From UBA12018 sp051656605 (lineage in GTDB: Bacteria; Bacteroidota; Bacteroidia; Bacteroidales; CAMTPD01), in the NCBI GenBank assembly GCA_051656605.1, contig JBOGCF010000002.1, positions 84,976 through 148,975 of the forward strand: 64,000 bases of DNA, read 5' to 3'. This document shows, in pieces, positions 40,913 to 50,807 of this stretch. The stretch's first letter is position 1, and each line of letters opens with the position of its first letter. Both the position numbers and the translations under genes were made by a program. The notes under the pieces are model-generated. The model saw nothing but the letters and a program-made list of their open reading frames with translations, did not search any database and was not told the origin of the DNA.

Positions 40913-43351
40913 TTATGCTTTCTTCTTAGTCGCTGCTCGCTTTCTAGCCGCCGGTTTAGCAGGCTCATTGACGATCTTCATACAATCTTCGAGCGATAAC
41001 GATGCAGGCTCTGTATCTTTCGGAATCTTGAAATTCTTCTTCTGATACGAGATATAAGGACCAAATCGGCCGTTTAGAATTTGCAGCTCCGGATCTTCTT
41101 CAAAACTCTTGATAAACTTCTCGCTATCAGCTTTACGCTTGGCTTCGATCAAAGCAATTGCTTCATCCAACGTGATGGAAAGCGGATCATATCCTTTCGG
41201 GATGGAAACAAACTTCGCGTCGTGACGAATAAACGGACCAAAGCGTCCGATTGCTGCAACGACAACCTTTCCTTCAAACTCACCAACTGTACGAGGCAAG
41301 TCAAACAACTTCAAAGCCTCTTCGAGTGTAATGGTTTCGATCGATTGACCTTTTAGCAACGTTGCAAACTTTGGCTTATCTTCTTTTTCCTTCTCTTTTC
41401 GAGCTTTCTCTTCAGCCTTCAAAGCCGCTTTTTCCTCTTTCGAAAGTTTTGCTTTTGCTGCCTTCGCCTCTTTCGACTCTTTTTCTTTCGGAGGAGCCGC
41501 CACACCAATTTGCACAACCGGACCAAAACGTCCAATCTTTACAAAGACAGGCTTGCCACTTTCCGGATCGATACCCAGTTCGCGCTCTCCTACTCGATAT
41601 TCTGTCTTCAATGCTTCCGCTTCTTTTACCATCGGATGGAAAACATTGTAGAACTTCGCAATCGCATCTGTCCATTCCAACTCTCCATCGGCAATCGTAT
41701 CAAACTCTTTTTCTACACTAGCCGTAAAGTTGTATTCTAGGATATTCGGGAAAACCTCAGTCAAGTAGTCATTCACCACCATTCCGATATCTGTTGGCAT
41801 CAATTTACCTTTATCAGCCCCAACCGTTTCTGTTTTCAACGTTTCTTTTACCTTGTTTGCTTTCAAGGAAAGAACCGTATACTCGCGATCAGTTCCTTCT
41901 TTATCTCCTTTGATTACATACTCACGATTCTGTATCGTTTGTATGGTAGGAGCATATGTAGACGGACGACCAATACCCAACTCTTCAAGTCGGCGTACAA
42001 GACTCGCCTCTGTATATCTAGGTGGACGTTGCGTAAAGCGCTCCGTCGCATTCATATCTTTCAATGCCAGTTTATCGTGAATAGAAACCGGAGGCAGTAG
42101 TCCGTTTTCGCCATCTCCTTCCGAGTCATCATCGGTACTTTCACGATATACATTTAAAAAGCCAGGGAATTTAAGCACTTCTCCAACTGCAGCAAATCGA
42201 AAGCTACTATCTGAAATCGAAACGGAAATCGTAGTACGCTCCAACTCTGCATCTGCCATTTGTGAAGCAATAGTACGTTTACGAATCAAATCATACAGTT
42301 TCTTTTCTTGTGCCGAACCTGTAATTTGCTCATTCTCGATATAAGTAGGACGAATTGCTTCGTGAGCCTCTTGTGCCCCTTTGCTTTTCGTATGATATTT
42401 TCTTGTTTTATGATACTCTTTACCGTAAGTCTCTACAATCAGATTCTTTGCCGAGTTGAGAGCCAGATCAGATAGATTCACCGAGTCGGTACGCATGTAT
42501 GTGATCAACCCCGATTCGTACAATCGCTGAGCAATCATCATTGTTTGCGAAACAGAGTAGCCCAGTTTACGAGCTGCTTCCTGCTGAAGTGTAGATGTTG
42601 TAAAAGGAGCGGCCGGTGATTTCTTAACCGGTTTCTTTGAGATATCATCAATTTCAAATGCTGCCGCTTTGCAAGCTTCCAAAAGCTTAAGGGCCTCTTC
42701 TTTGGTCTTTAGTCGTTTGGTTAACTCTGCTTTGAGCACTGTTGCTCCGTCAGGCAGAATAAAATTTGCGATAACGCGATAAGAAGCTTCCGATACAAAA
42801 TGATTGATTTCGCGCTCACGTTCTACGATAAGACGTACAGCCACCGATTGTACACGGCCAGCCGAAAGTCCCATCTTAATTTTTTTCCAAAGAATAGGAG
42901 ACAATTCAAAACCAACAATACGGTCCAATACACGACGAGCTTGCTGAGCATTGACAAGATTAATATCAATATCACGCGGATTTTCAATTGCATGCAAAAT
43001 GGCATTTTTCGTAATCTCATGGAAAACGATCCGCTTTGTATTTTCTTTCTTCAAGCCCAACACTTCCGAAAGGTGCCACGATATCGCCTCTCCCTCCCGG
43101 TCTTCATCGGATGCCAACCATACCATGTCGGCTTTCTTCGATTCAGATTTTAACTCTTTTACTAGCTTCTCTTTATCTTCTGAGATTATGTATTCGGGTT
43201 TGAAATTGTGTTCTAAATCAATTCCGAGCCCTTTCTTTTTCAAGTCTCGTATATGACCATAGCTCGACATTACCTTGAAGTCCTGTCCTAGAAACTTCTC
43301 GATAGTCTTTGCCTTGGCAGGTGACTCTACAATGACCAAATTCTTATGCAT
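40913..43351 (-). CDS. topA: DNA topoisomerase I (type IA)
   Basis: Relaxes negative supercoils by a single-strand passage mechanism. The 812-residue protein starts with the Toprim domain (VIVESPAKAKTIEKFLG; the acidic motif DREGEAISWH at about 82-91). The central gate domains contain the active tyrosine in SGLITYMRTDS at about 286-296. From about 600 there are three TopoI C-terminal repeats, each with GRFGP (GRFGPVVQIG, GRFGPFIRHD, GRFGPYISYQ). The zinc-finger cysteines of E. coli TopA are absent, as is usual in this group. A Lys/Ala/Arg tail, PAARKRAATKKKA, ends the protein. A charged coiled segment lies between repeats 1 and 2. Confidence 0.95.
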   Translation of the reverse strand: MHKNLVIVESPAKAKTIEKFLGQDFKVMSSYGHIRDLKKKGLGIDLEHNFKPEYIISEDKEKLVKELKSESKKADMVWLASDEDREGEAISWHLSEVLGLKKENTKRIVFHEITKNAILHAIENPRDIDINLVNAQQARRVLDRIVGFELSPILWKKIKMGLSAGRVQSVAVRLIVEREREINHFVSEASYRVIANFILPDGATVLKAELTKRLKTKEEALKLLEACKAAAFEIDDISKKPVKKSPAAPFTTSTLQQEAARKLGYSVSQTMMIAQRLYESGLITYMRTDSVNLSDLALNSAKNLIVETYGKEYHKTRKYHTKSKGAQEAHEAIRPTYIENEQITGSAQEKKLYDLIRKRTIASQMADAELERTTISVSISDSSFRFAAVGEVLKFPGFLNVYRESTDDDSEGDGENGLLPPVSIHDKLALKDMNATERFTQRPPRYTEASLVRRLEELGIGRPSTYAPTIQTIQNREYVIKGDKEGTDREYTVLSLKANKVKETLKTETVGADKGKLMPTDIGMVVNDYLTEVFPNILEYNFTASVEKEFDTIADGELEWTDAIAKFYNVFHPMVKEAEALKTEYRVGERELGIDPESGKPVFVKIGRFGPVVQIGVAAPPKEKESKEAKAAKAKLSKEEKAALKAEEKARKEKEKEDKPKFATLLKGQSIETITLEEALKLFDLPRTVGEFEGKVVVAAIGRFGPFIRHDAKFVSIPKGYDPLSITLDEAIALIEAKRKADSEKFIKSFEEDPELQILNGRFGPYISYQKKNFKIPKDTEPASLSLEDCMKIVNEPAKPAARKRAATKKKA

Positions 43352-43379
43352 CTTTCTTCAAGCTTCTTATATTGGATTG

Positions 43380-43387
43380 CAAAAATA
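43380..43387 (-). promoter_or_regulatory. Putative -7 promoter element for topA
   Basis: On the minus strand it reads TATTTTTG, matching TAnnTTTG, 28 bases before the topA start codon. The 18-nt palindrome at 43457-43474 lies about 70 bases upstream of it. Confidence 0.45.
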
Positions 43388-43456
43388 AGAAAAACATACT
43401 TTGTTATCATGCACAATTTAATACTCTTTTTCTTTTCGCAAAAAATTACGTGCATA

Positions 43457-43474
43457 TACTTAATATATTAAGTA
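43457..43474. promoter_or_regulatory. 18-nt perfect palindrome upstream of topA
   Basis: TACTTAATATATTAAGTA is its own reverse complement. It lies 105 bases upstream of the topA start in a 293-base gap that otherwise holds a 7-bp hairpin at 43521-43540 and a terminator. It is a candidate operator for a dimeric regulator. Confidence 0.4.
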
Positions 43475-43568
43475 AATATTGGTTCTTTTAAAGGACCATC
43501 ATTCAAAAAACAACAATAAAATCTTCGAAATAGCGAAGATCCTCTCACTGTCGTTCTATAGTAAATAA

Positions 43569-43609
43569 AAAAACTTCCTCCGAATAGTTCATTCAAAGAG
43601 GAAGTTTTT
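43569..43609 (-). terminator. Terminator of the TPR/barrel operon
   Basis: AAAAACTTCCTC (43569-43580) pairs with GAGGAAGTTTTT (43598-43609), with a long T-run on the minus strand. It lies 35 bases after the barrel gene stop. Confidence 0.85.
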
Positions 43610-43644
43610 AAAGATATCATTTGTTTGAATAGCTCGTCACTACA

Positions 43645-45432
43645 TTAAAAGTTGACATTTATACCACCCATCGCAGCAAACTTTTGTGCCGGATATCCCC
43701 AGTATAGATCATACTTTTGGAACAACAAGTTGTTTAGTTGTACATACACACCAATCGTAGAATTAATATTGTAAGTACCTGTAAAGTTCAACTCATTGAT
43801 GCTATTCATTTTTACAGTTTCATCATTTACCAATGCATATCTGCCCGATCCTAAGTAATAGTTCAGCATCAACGACAATTTATTGATTGGCTTTACGGTA
43901 AGACCTGCCTCTAGTTCGAAGCTTGGCTTGTTGAATGGCTTCAAGTCTTCAGGAGCCGGAGCTGTCTCTGTTGGGATTCCCCATTTAAACTTATCCAACG
44001 AATAGCCATAGTATGTACCCTTCACAGAAGCAGTAATCATATCTTGATAGCTATAACGCAAATGTGCACCCACTTTAAAGATCTTCGTATCCATATATAC
44101 GGCATTTCCTACGTTACCCCAAGCCTCTTCTACTGCCGGAATAAAGTAGTGCTGATCGTTTGTGATTTGGTAACCACCAAATGCATTCAACCAGAAAGCT
44201 CCATTCACATTGCTGCGAATACCAAACGTTCCGTCTAAAAACGTACGTGAGTCTTTCAATCCTTCTACCGGACTCGCATAACGATTGATCTTTGCATCTT
44301 CATACATACTGTTCTCTTCATTACCTCCATCTAAGTCGATGTAGAATTGAGAAGTACCGGCAAAGGTATAGTCAAACTTGATGTCAGGTGAAGCTACAAA
44401 AGCACTGTTCTTTCCGGTAATGATCACCGCTTTAGCACCCAAACGCAATTTCCAGTCTCCGCCTTCGATACCAAAGTATGGATTCAACGTTACATCAGCG
44501 TGATTTTCAAAGTTGAAGAACTCTTTACCTTCAAGTTTTGGCAATGAGTAGTTGAAATAGTGTACATGGGTATTCAACCCAATCAACTTATCCGAGTCGA
44601 AGTCTTTGTTCAAATCCAAAGTCGCTGCAACCGCATTTTCTTTTACCCCTTTATCTTCAGGAGAGAAAGAATACTTATGCGACAACATATTGTACTCAAG
44701 CATTGCTTCGTAGTTAAGAGCCGGTTCTCCGTTTGACTTCACACCAACGTAAGCTCTCACTTGTTGATTCGCCTGATTGGTATCACGATCGTATTTATTT
44801 TGATCGATTGTTTCGGGAGTCAAAGACATATCAGCAGGATATCCATAGTAATTGAATGCCGAATAACCATAGTGTCCACCTAGCATCAAACGCATCGGTT
44901 CAAAGTTGTGGCTATAATTAATACCGCCAATATTATCGTTCAGTTTGATCTTCTGTTTGATATCTTGTTGCAAGTATTTTACCTTGCCATTTGTAGTACG
45001 GTTCGAATAAAAGATATTCAACTTATCCGACTCATTATCCAAGATATGCACACCAAGATCACCGTTGATGTTCATGTAGTTTCCGATACCGAAGTTTAAG
45101 TATCCTATCTTTGACGATTTAGGAACTTCAGTCATCAAATTGCCCGAACCCAACACAAACAATTCGCGTTGTGGATGCAAAGGCAACACAAAGTTAGAAT
45201 AGGTAATCGGAGTTTTGCGCACTTCGATCTCAATAATCTCAGGCAAAGAATTCACCTTCGAAGCATCACCGAGCGACGGGTCATACTCTTTTTCGAGCGT
45301 CATCTCACGGCTTAGTGTTTCTTCTTTCTTTTGATCATTGCTCTGCGCCGCTGTATTTACTGCGATACCGATACACATGGTTCCAACCATCAACGCACGC
45401 ATGTTTCGCTTTGAATATATTGCTTTCTTCAT
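43645..45432 (-). CDS. Outer-membrane beta-barrel protein (TonB-receptor-like barrel without plug)
   Basis: A 595-residue exported protein. The signal peptide ends near NTAAQ at residue 29; an alternative start at MRALMVGTMCIG would shorten the leader. A short charged segment (REMTLEKEYDPSLGD) and a region with PEIIEIEVRKTPITYS precede a barrel. The barrel is made of alternating-residue strands such as LNFGIGNYMNINGDLGVHIL, HVHYFNYSLP and YVQLNNLLFQKYDLYWGYP. It ends NVNF, a typical aromatic C-terminal strand. No TonB-box plug domain is evident. It follows the 999-residue TPR gene by 11 bases, so they form an operon and probably a complex. The role is unknown. Confidence 0.8.
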   Translation of the reverse strand: MKKAIYSKRNMRALMVGTMCIGIAVNTAAQSNDQKKEETLSREMTLEKEYDPSLGDASKVNSLPEIIEIEVRKTPITYSNFVLPLHPQRELFVLGSGNLMTEVPKSSKIGYLNFGIGNYMNINGDLGVHILDNESDKLNIFYSNRTTNGKVKYLQQDIKQKIKLNDNIGGINYSHNFEPMRLMLGGHYGYSAFNYYGYPADMSLTPETIDQNKYDRDTNQANQQVRAYVGVKSNGEPALNYEAMLEYNMLSHKYSFSPEDKGVKENAVAATLDLNKDFDSDKLIGLNTHVHYFNYSLPKLEGKEFFNFENHADVTLNPYFGIEGGDWKLRLGAKAVIITGKNSAFVASPDIKFDYTFAGTSQFYIDLDGGNEENSMYEDAKINRYASPVEGLKDSRTFLDGTFGIRSNVNGAFWLNAFGGYQITNDQHYFIPAVEEAWGNVGNAVYMDTKIFKVGAHLRYSYQDMITASVKGTYYGYSLDKFKWGIPTETAPAPEDLKPFNKPSFELEAGLTVKPINKLSLMLNYYLGSGRYALVNDETVKMNSINELNFTGTYNINSTIGVYVQLNNLLFQKYDLYWGYPAQKFAAMGGINVNF

Positions 45433-45443
45433 TGTAGCCTTCC

Positions 45444-48443
45444 TTAATTTTTCAACTTACTCAATCTGTTTTGAATCATATCGGAAATCTCATCATTTCC
45501 TTTATAGTTGTTTTTCAAGCTTTCAAGATACTGACGAGCTTGAAAATCGTCACCTTTGCTGATATAGATATCGGCAAGCAAGATAAATCCGCGCGCCAAC
45601 CAATATTGGTGAGGTGTACCGGTTTCGATAAAGTTCATCAATTCTTTTTCTGCTTTGTCGGTTTGCTTGCTATCGAAGTAAACTTGCGCAAGAAGATATT
45701 TAGCCTCTGCACCATACACGGTTCGTGTATTTTTGCTCACTGCTTTTAGGTCTTCAATTGCTTTGGTTGTTTGTTTCGTTGCGATATAAGCTTTCGCTCT
45801 CACAAAGCGCGCTTCGGCAATCAACTCAGGAGACAACTTCGGATCTTGTAACAAATTATTAGCAGCTTCAATAGCCTCTTTGTTGTTGCCTAAGATTTCT
45901 GAACAACGCATGATACCCAACTTAGCAGCATCGATATTATCTTTATCGTTGGCTACTTCCTGTAGTTTCTTGAAGTTCATCAAGGCTTTGTCATACTCTT
46001 TGTTCAAGTAATCCATTTCGGCAAGACGAGCATAAGCACCCTCCATGTATTTCATATCTCCGCTATTGATCACTTGCATGAATTTAGCGCGAGCTTCAGG
46101 GTATTGCTTTTCTGCGAAATAGATCGAACCAAGGTAGAAGTTTGCATTCGGAGCAAACGCACCACTCGGATAGTTTTGTAGATAGTTGATCAAACTGCGT
46201 TCGGCCGATTTGGTTTCGCCTTTTAGGAATTGTTTTTCGGCAGCAAGATAAGTAAGTGAGTCTTGCTCTCCTACTTCAAACTGAGCAGCACCACCCAACG
46301 ACTTCACATAGTTTGCATAACCATCGATATCATTCAAATCAAGATATACCGCCTTCAAGTCTTGAAGAGCTGTTTTAGCTTCATCACTACCCGGATATTT
46401 GTTGATCACATTACGGTAAGCAGCAGAAGCTTTCTCCAATTGGTTTTCGTTGAAATAAATCAAACCTAATTGTACACCGGCTTTACGCGACAAAACACTT
46501 TGCGGGAAACGTTGCATCAACTGATCGAAAGTAGAGATCGCATCGTTTGGTTTCTCAAGCATCACATACGCACGACCTTTTTCAAACAAAGCATCGTCTA
46601 CATATTGTGATTGCGGATAGTCGCGAAGCAACTTGTCCATCACCTGAATCTTTTGTGTATAGTCTTTTTGCAAACCAAGCAAGAAGCCTTTTTGATACAT
46701 TGCGTAATCGTTGGCTTTCGGTTGCAATGCGGCAGCTTTCGAATAGTAAGTTTCCGCTTCGGCAAACTGACGGTTATTGAACAAGCAGTCACCAATACGG
46801 TTGTAGGCATCAGCTACGGATGTAAGCGACTGGTCGGTCTCTTGATTTACATAACGACGGAAATACTCCAACGCTTCATTGTAACGTTTTAGTTTGAAAA
46901 ACGCATAACCAAGATTGTACTGACCCAACGCATACATTTGCGTATTGCGTTTTGCAGCCGTATTCAGATACGCTTTGAAATCGTCGGCCGCACGAGCAAA
47001 CTCATTCATTCTGTAGTGAGATTCCCCTCTCCAGAAATAAGCATTGCTGCGAATGTCATCACCAAGGTTGCCCATGGCAATGGCTTGATTAAAGTAATTA
47101 ACAGCCTGTTGATAATCTCTGTTTGTAAAGTCTTGTGTACCCAAGTGGAACAACATACTTTGCTTAGCAGCCAAGATCTTGTTGCTTGGATTCTTAATCT
47201 TATTGATCGAGTTCAGCGCTGCCTGATAGTTTTTAGTAGTAAGATATACCTCTACCAAGTAGTCGTTTACTTTATCAATGTATTGTGAGTTTGGATAGTT
47301 ATTCACAAACTCTTCGAAAATAGTTACCGATTCACCGAAACCAGAGAATGCTGTTTCGTGAATAAGCAACGCATAGTTATATAGAGCAGCCTCTTTGGCA
47401 GCTTTATCGTAGTTTTGTTTCGAAGCCATTTCGAACGCCATGCGGGCATTGTTCTTATCTTTCAGCTTCAAGTAAGACTGACCCAAATATAGGTAAGCAC
47501 TTTGAGTAACCTCGTCTTGTTTGTTTACCACGCGGCCCAACCATTTGATGGCATCGCTGTAGTCTTGTCTGTTAAACAAGCAAACTCCCAAGATATACAT
47601 ATCGCTACGAAGAGGAGAATCTACAGCTGAAGCATATTTCTCTAAGTAAGTAATCGCCTGATCGGGTGCATTCAACATATAGTATGAATTACCAATCACA
47701 CGATTCATTTCCGAGTTATTTTTGCTATCCGGATATGCTTTCAAAAGCTTTTTAGCTTCGCTGATCGCTTGTTCGTATTTACCTTCAAGGAAATTAATTT
47801 GTGCAATGTAATACAAAGCCTGCTCACCAAACACCTTATCATTTTTAAGTTTGTTCATCGTAGCAAGCGCCGCCTTGTAGTTTCCTTTGGCGTAGTCGAT
47901 ATAACCTAGATAATACGTTGCAGTCTCTTCGTATTTCTTCGAATTGCGTTTAAGTAGTTCAAAGTAGTGGCGCGATTGATCAATCTTTTTAGTTTGTAGC
48001 AGTGAATACGCCAAACGGAAGCAATACTCTTGCTGAAGTTCGGGCGACAAATTATCCACATTACTTTGATCATACCAAAATGCAGCTTTTTGATAGTTCT
48101 CTTCTGCAAAATGACAAGAACCAATCATAAACAAAAGTTCGTCACGATGAGGAGTCGTTGGGTAATTGTCCATAAACTCATTCAGAAGTGACAACGCTTC
48201 TTCCGATCCTTGTTCGTAAGCAACAGCAGCAATCAGAAAATCTGCTTCTTGAATCAAATCTTGATTAGAAGCATCTTCTTTATACGCCTCGAGCTTATCC
48301 AAACATCCCGGATAGTTCTTCAATATGAAAAGTTCTCTACCTTCTACAAAAAGCCTGTCCTTAGCATCAAATTGCTGATTTCTCTGCCCATAGGCACAGT
48401 GTGTTGCAAGCAGAATGCACACGGGTATAATCGCTTTCTTCAT
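45444..48443 (-). CDS. Large TPR-repeat exported protein
   Basis: A 999-residue protein with a signal peptide ending near HCAYGQ at residue 20 and tetratricopeptide helical repeats along almost the whole length. Examples are FMIGSCHFAEENYQKAAFWY, AQINFLEGKYEQAISEAKKL, NLGYAFFKLKRYNEALEYFR and NFYLGSIYFAEKQYPEARAK. I count roughly twenty helix pairs by eye. Such superhelical scaffolds bind partner proteins. It is the first gene of a two-gene operon with an outer-membrane barrel, which suggests a periplasmic scaffold for that barrel. A role in envelope assembly is inference. The C-terminus is basic and short (QNRLSKLKN). Confidence 0.88.
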   Translation of the reverse strand: MKKAIIPVCILLATHCAYGQRNQQFDAKDRLFVEGRELFILKNYPGCLDKLEAYKEDASNQDLIQEADFLIAAVAYEQGSEEALSLLNEFMDNYPTTPHRDELLFMIGSCHFAEENYQKAAFWYDQSNVDNLSPELQQEYCFRLAYSLLQTKKIDQSRHYFELLKRNSKKYEETATYYLGYIDYAKGNYKAALATMNKLKNDKVFGEQALYYIAQINFLEGKYEQAISEAKKLLKAYPDSKNNSEMNRVIGNSYYMLNAPDQAITYLEKYASAVDSPLRSDMYILGVCLFNRQDYSDAIKWLGRVVNKQDEVTQSAYLYLGQSYLKLKDKNNARMAFEMASKQNYDKAAKEAALYNYALLIHETAFSGFGESVTIFEEFVNNYPNSQYIDKVNDYLVEVYLTTKNYQAALNSINKIKNPSNKILAAKQSMLFHLGTQDFTNRDYQQAVNYFNQAIAMGNLGDDIRSNAYFWRGESHYRMNEFARAADDFKAYLNTAAKRNTQMYALGQYNLGYAFFKLKRYNEALEYFRRYVNQETDQSLTSVADAYNRIGDCLFNNRQFAEAETYYSKAAALQPKANDYAMYQKGFLLGLQKDYTQKIQVMDKLLRDYPQSQYVDDALFEKGRAYVMLEKPNDAISTFDQLMQRFPQSVLSRKAGVQLGLIYFNENQLEKASAAYRNVINKYPGSDEAKTALQDLKAVYLDLNDIDGYANYVKSLGGAAQFEVGEQDSLTYLAAEKQFLKGETKSAERSLINYLQNYPSGAFAPNANFYLGSIYFAEKQYPEARAKFMQVINSGDMKYMEGAYARLAEMDYLNKEYDKALMNFKKLQEVANDKDNIDAAKLGIMRCSEILGNNKEAIEAANNLLQDPKLSPELIAEARFVRAKAYIATKQTTKAIEDLKAVSKNTRTVYGAEAKYLLAQVYFDSKQTDKAEKELMNFIETGTPHQYWLARGFILLADIYISKGDDFQARQYLESLKNNYKGNDEISDMIQNRLSKLKN

Positions 48444-48910
48444 CAGTAATCACATTTATTAAGGAATTTATACTTCATATTCCTGGTTTTCAGTGCACAA
48501 ATTTAAAAAATAACCCATTTGATTTCACGAAACAAATGAGTATTTTATACTTAAACTTATAAATGATTTATTTCTTTGAGGATATAGACACTGCTTTATC
48601 ATCCAAATAAAGTCAATAATACGTCTTTTCAACCGCCATAAGTTTAGCTATTCATGCACATGTTGGGTTTACTCATACAACACGTATAAATAAACTTTTG
48701 TTTGATTTGTTGATGAATACTCAACAAGGACTAGACCTTTATTTTCTTCGTAACATATACTGAAAAGAAGTTAGATTGGTATTCTTTCACTGCAATTGTA
48801 TTGTATTATATAATGTAAAACTTATACTCTTTTATCATGAAAACCAGACAAACAACATTAATCTATTTCATATAACATTTACAATATCGATGAAAGACTA
48901 AGCCTTCTCT
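48444..48910. other. Intergenic region without a recognisable gene
   Basis: About 470 AT-rich bases between the TPR gene start and the beta-propeller gene stop. A minus-strand TAAATTTG at 48498-48505 could be the -7 element of the TPR operon. I see no RNA gene, repeat or plausible small reading frame in the rest. Confidence 0.5.
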
Positions 48911-50137
48911 CTACTTCAAGGTTACGATCATAAGCAAGGGATTATCGTCGAGATCACATCGTGATACAACATCGGTCAAGGTTGTTGCTTGTGGGTGGTT
49001 ATTTGCTTTTACAAACTCAAGGATTTCGTCTTTTGCATCGTAAAGATCGTAGCCGGATATGAGTCCGATGATTTTGTTGCCACTTTGGTAAACGGGCTCA
49101 AAGTTTTGTCCGGTGAGGACGTCGTCAATAAAATAAGAGGACAAACGCTGCTTTCTTTTTTCATGGACTTCTGCGTCGGGATGATCTGTTCGTGCGATTG
49201 CTCCGGTTTGCTTATTGTAAATCATAAAGAAACGCCCGTCGGCATATTTGGTACGAAACATGAGAAAACTATCCGATTCGCACACGGCCGAGTTGGGACG
49301 AAGAAACAAAGAGTTTACAATAACCTTGTCCGGCATTCCGCTGTGAAACAAATGAAACAGGGAGGGTTTGTAGGTAGTGCCCGTAAGCACTTTGTCGGGT
49401 ATCAACGCTTTATCCACAAGTTTGTAGATGGTATCGTTGCCATACTCCATCGTATAAACAGAATCGTTGTATCGCCAAACCGGATTGTAGAATGCTCCGT
49501 AGTGAGAGTCTTTTCGATTTCCTTTGTTGATGGGATAAAAGGAACTTTTGATCGTTTCGATCGCCTCCCCTTTCCCGTTTATTAATTTTGCCAGAGTTGT
49601 GTTGAGCATAAAACGATCTTTGAAGTTGGGCGTAAGCATAAACGTTTCGCTATCCACTAGGTTCATCACACAAAGCTGTTGAAGCGGAATTTCTTTATTC
49701 AGCGTACCGTCGTAATTAAAACCCATGATCTTTTGATTGCCTTTATCGGCAACGTAGCAGATTTGATTGTCGGCATCAACTTCGAGCGGTGGCATCAATC
49801 GCTTAAACTCTCCAGTTCCTTTTCCCCGTTGGCCAATCACTCGAACGAAATCGCCATTACTTGCAAACTGATAAATCCCGTCGTCGAGCAAAACAAACAC
49901 GAAGCTATCGGTCAAGGCCACGTCATTCGGGATTTTCTTTTTAAAAGAGACCTCACTCGATAGGTTGCAAAACTCAACCTTCTCCGCCACGTCAGACAAG
50001 TTGGTCAGCACCGTAGGCACTGCGCTGTATAATGGAATTTCGAGTAGAGCACCCGTTTGCTCTACCGGTCTTTGCTTGTTGCAACCGATACAGCCAAACA
50101 ATAAAAATGACAATAAGAAAGGTGTATAGTATTTCAT
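48911..50137 (-). CDS. 6-bladed beta-propeller lipoprotein
   Basis: A 408-residue predicted lipoprotein. The start MKYYTPFLLSFLLFGCIGC at 50137 is preferred; an upstream in-frame ATG at 50164 adds nine residues before the signal peptide. The lipobox is LFGC or CIGC, near residues 16-19. The mature chain has NHL/propeller-like blades: FVFVLLDDGIYQFASNGDFV, IGQRGKGTGEFKRL, CYVADKGNQKIMGFNYDGTL and others to about residue 330. This family is frequent in Bacteroidota, often beside polysaccharide utilisation genes; none is adjacent here. It appears to be a single-gene transcript. The function is unknown; surface or periplasmic ligand binding is inferred from the fold. Confidence 0.85.
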   Translation of the reverse strand: MKYYTPFLLSFLLFGCIGCNKQRPVEQTGALLEIPLYSAVPTVLTNLSDVAEKVEFCNLSSEVSFKKKIPNDVALTDSFVFVLLDDGIYQFASNGDFVRVIGQRGKGTGEFKRLMPPLEVDADNQICYVADKGNQKIMGFNYDGTLNKEIPLQQLCVMNLVDSETFMLTPNFKDRFMLNTTLAKLINGKGEAIETIKSSFYPINKGNRKDSHYGAFYNPVWRYNDSVYTMEYGNDTIYKLVDKALIPDKVLTGTTYKPSLFHLFHSGMPDKVIVNSLFLRPNSAVCESDSFLMFRTKYADGRFFMIYNKQTGAIARTDHPDAEVHEKRKQRLSSYFIDDVLTGQNFEPVYQSGNKIIGLISGYDLYDAKDEILEFVKANNHPQATTLTDVVSRCDLDDNPLLMIVTLK

Positions 50138-50210
50138 GGTATCTAGATTTAAAATTGAAAACAAGGACGACTCCGCAACAAGTAATTGTATCGGCGGATC
50201 GCTCTTATCG

Positions 50211-50735
50211 TTATAGCATTTGCTTGTAAAGCTCGACTGCTTTCTTGATTGATAACAAACCGAAGGCTTCGGGATCGAGTGTCGCGGGATCTACAATCAG
50301 GATCTCGGCTGCGTCATCTGCTGCAACCACTTCTTCGAAGTTATCAACAGTTGCTTTGAAAAACAGGTCGAGTGTGTGCACTTCAAAGCCCGAGTACTCG
50401 TAGATATTGGGCAATGAAAAAAGATATTCGCACGAATCGAGGTATCCTATTCCGGTTTCCTCTTCCAGTTCTCGTGCCACTGCCTCTTCGGCTGTTTCGT
50501 GCATATCGATAAAACCGCCCGGCAGATCGAGCGTTCCTTTTGCCGGATTCTTAGCTCTGCGCACCAGCAACATCTGTCCGTCTTTATTAAACAAAAAACA
50601 AGCTACTGCCGCCGAAGAGTTGAAGTAATATACAAAGCCGCATGCCGTACATTTCTTCGACTTCTCATTGTTTTCGACAAACGAATGCGCGCCACACTTG
50701 GGGCAATATGTAAATTGAGATAATGGATGTTTCAT
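50211..50735 (-). CDS. NUDIX hydrolase with N-terminal zinc ribbon
   Basis: A 174-residue protein. A Cys4 zinc ribbon at about residues 11-35 has CPKCG and CTACG. A NUDIX domain of about 40-170 follows. The NUDIX box begins at GGFIDMHETAEEAVA and runs into RELEEETGI, and fits the consensus Gx5Ex7REUxEExGU without gaps at about residues 72-94. Zinc-ribbon NUDIX proteins of this type hydrolyse dinucleotide pyrophosphates such as NADH or related metabolites. The substrate here is not fixed. It lies 73 bases before the 5' end of the propeller gene and just downstream of the ROK kinase gene. Confidence 0.92.
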   Translation of the reverse strand: MKHPLSQFTYCPKCGAHSFVENNEKSKKCTACGFVYYFNSSAAVACFLFNKDGQMLLVRRAKNPAKGTLDLPGGFIDMHETAEEAVARELEEETGIGYLDSCEYLFSLPNIYEYSGFEVHTLDLFFKATVDNFEEVVAADDAAEILIVDPATLDPEAFGLLSIKKAVELYKQML

Positions 50736-50759
50736 AGTATGAGGATCGTTGTTACAAAA

Positions 50760-50786
50760 AAAGGCCTTCTACGATAGAAGACCTTT
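50760..50786 (-). terminator. Terminator of the ROK kinase gene
   Basis: A 12-bp stem with one wobble (AAAGGCCTTCTA with TAGAAGACCTTT) around CGA, with a T-run on the minus strand. Confidence 0.8.
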
Positions 50787-50807
50787 CTTTGCATATATGT
50801 TTATGAA

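Noticed and set aside
48444..48910. Possible small gene or RNA in the 470-base gap
   Set aside because: No reading frame beyond a few codons with a plausible start, and no strong structure was seen.
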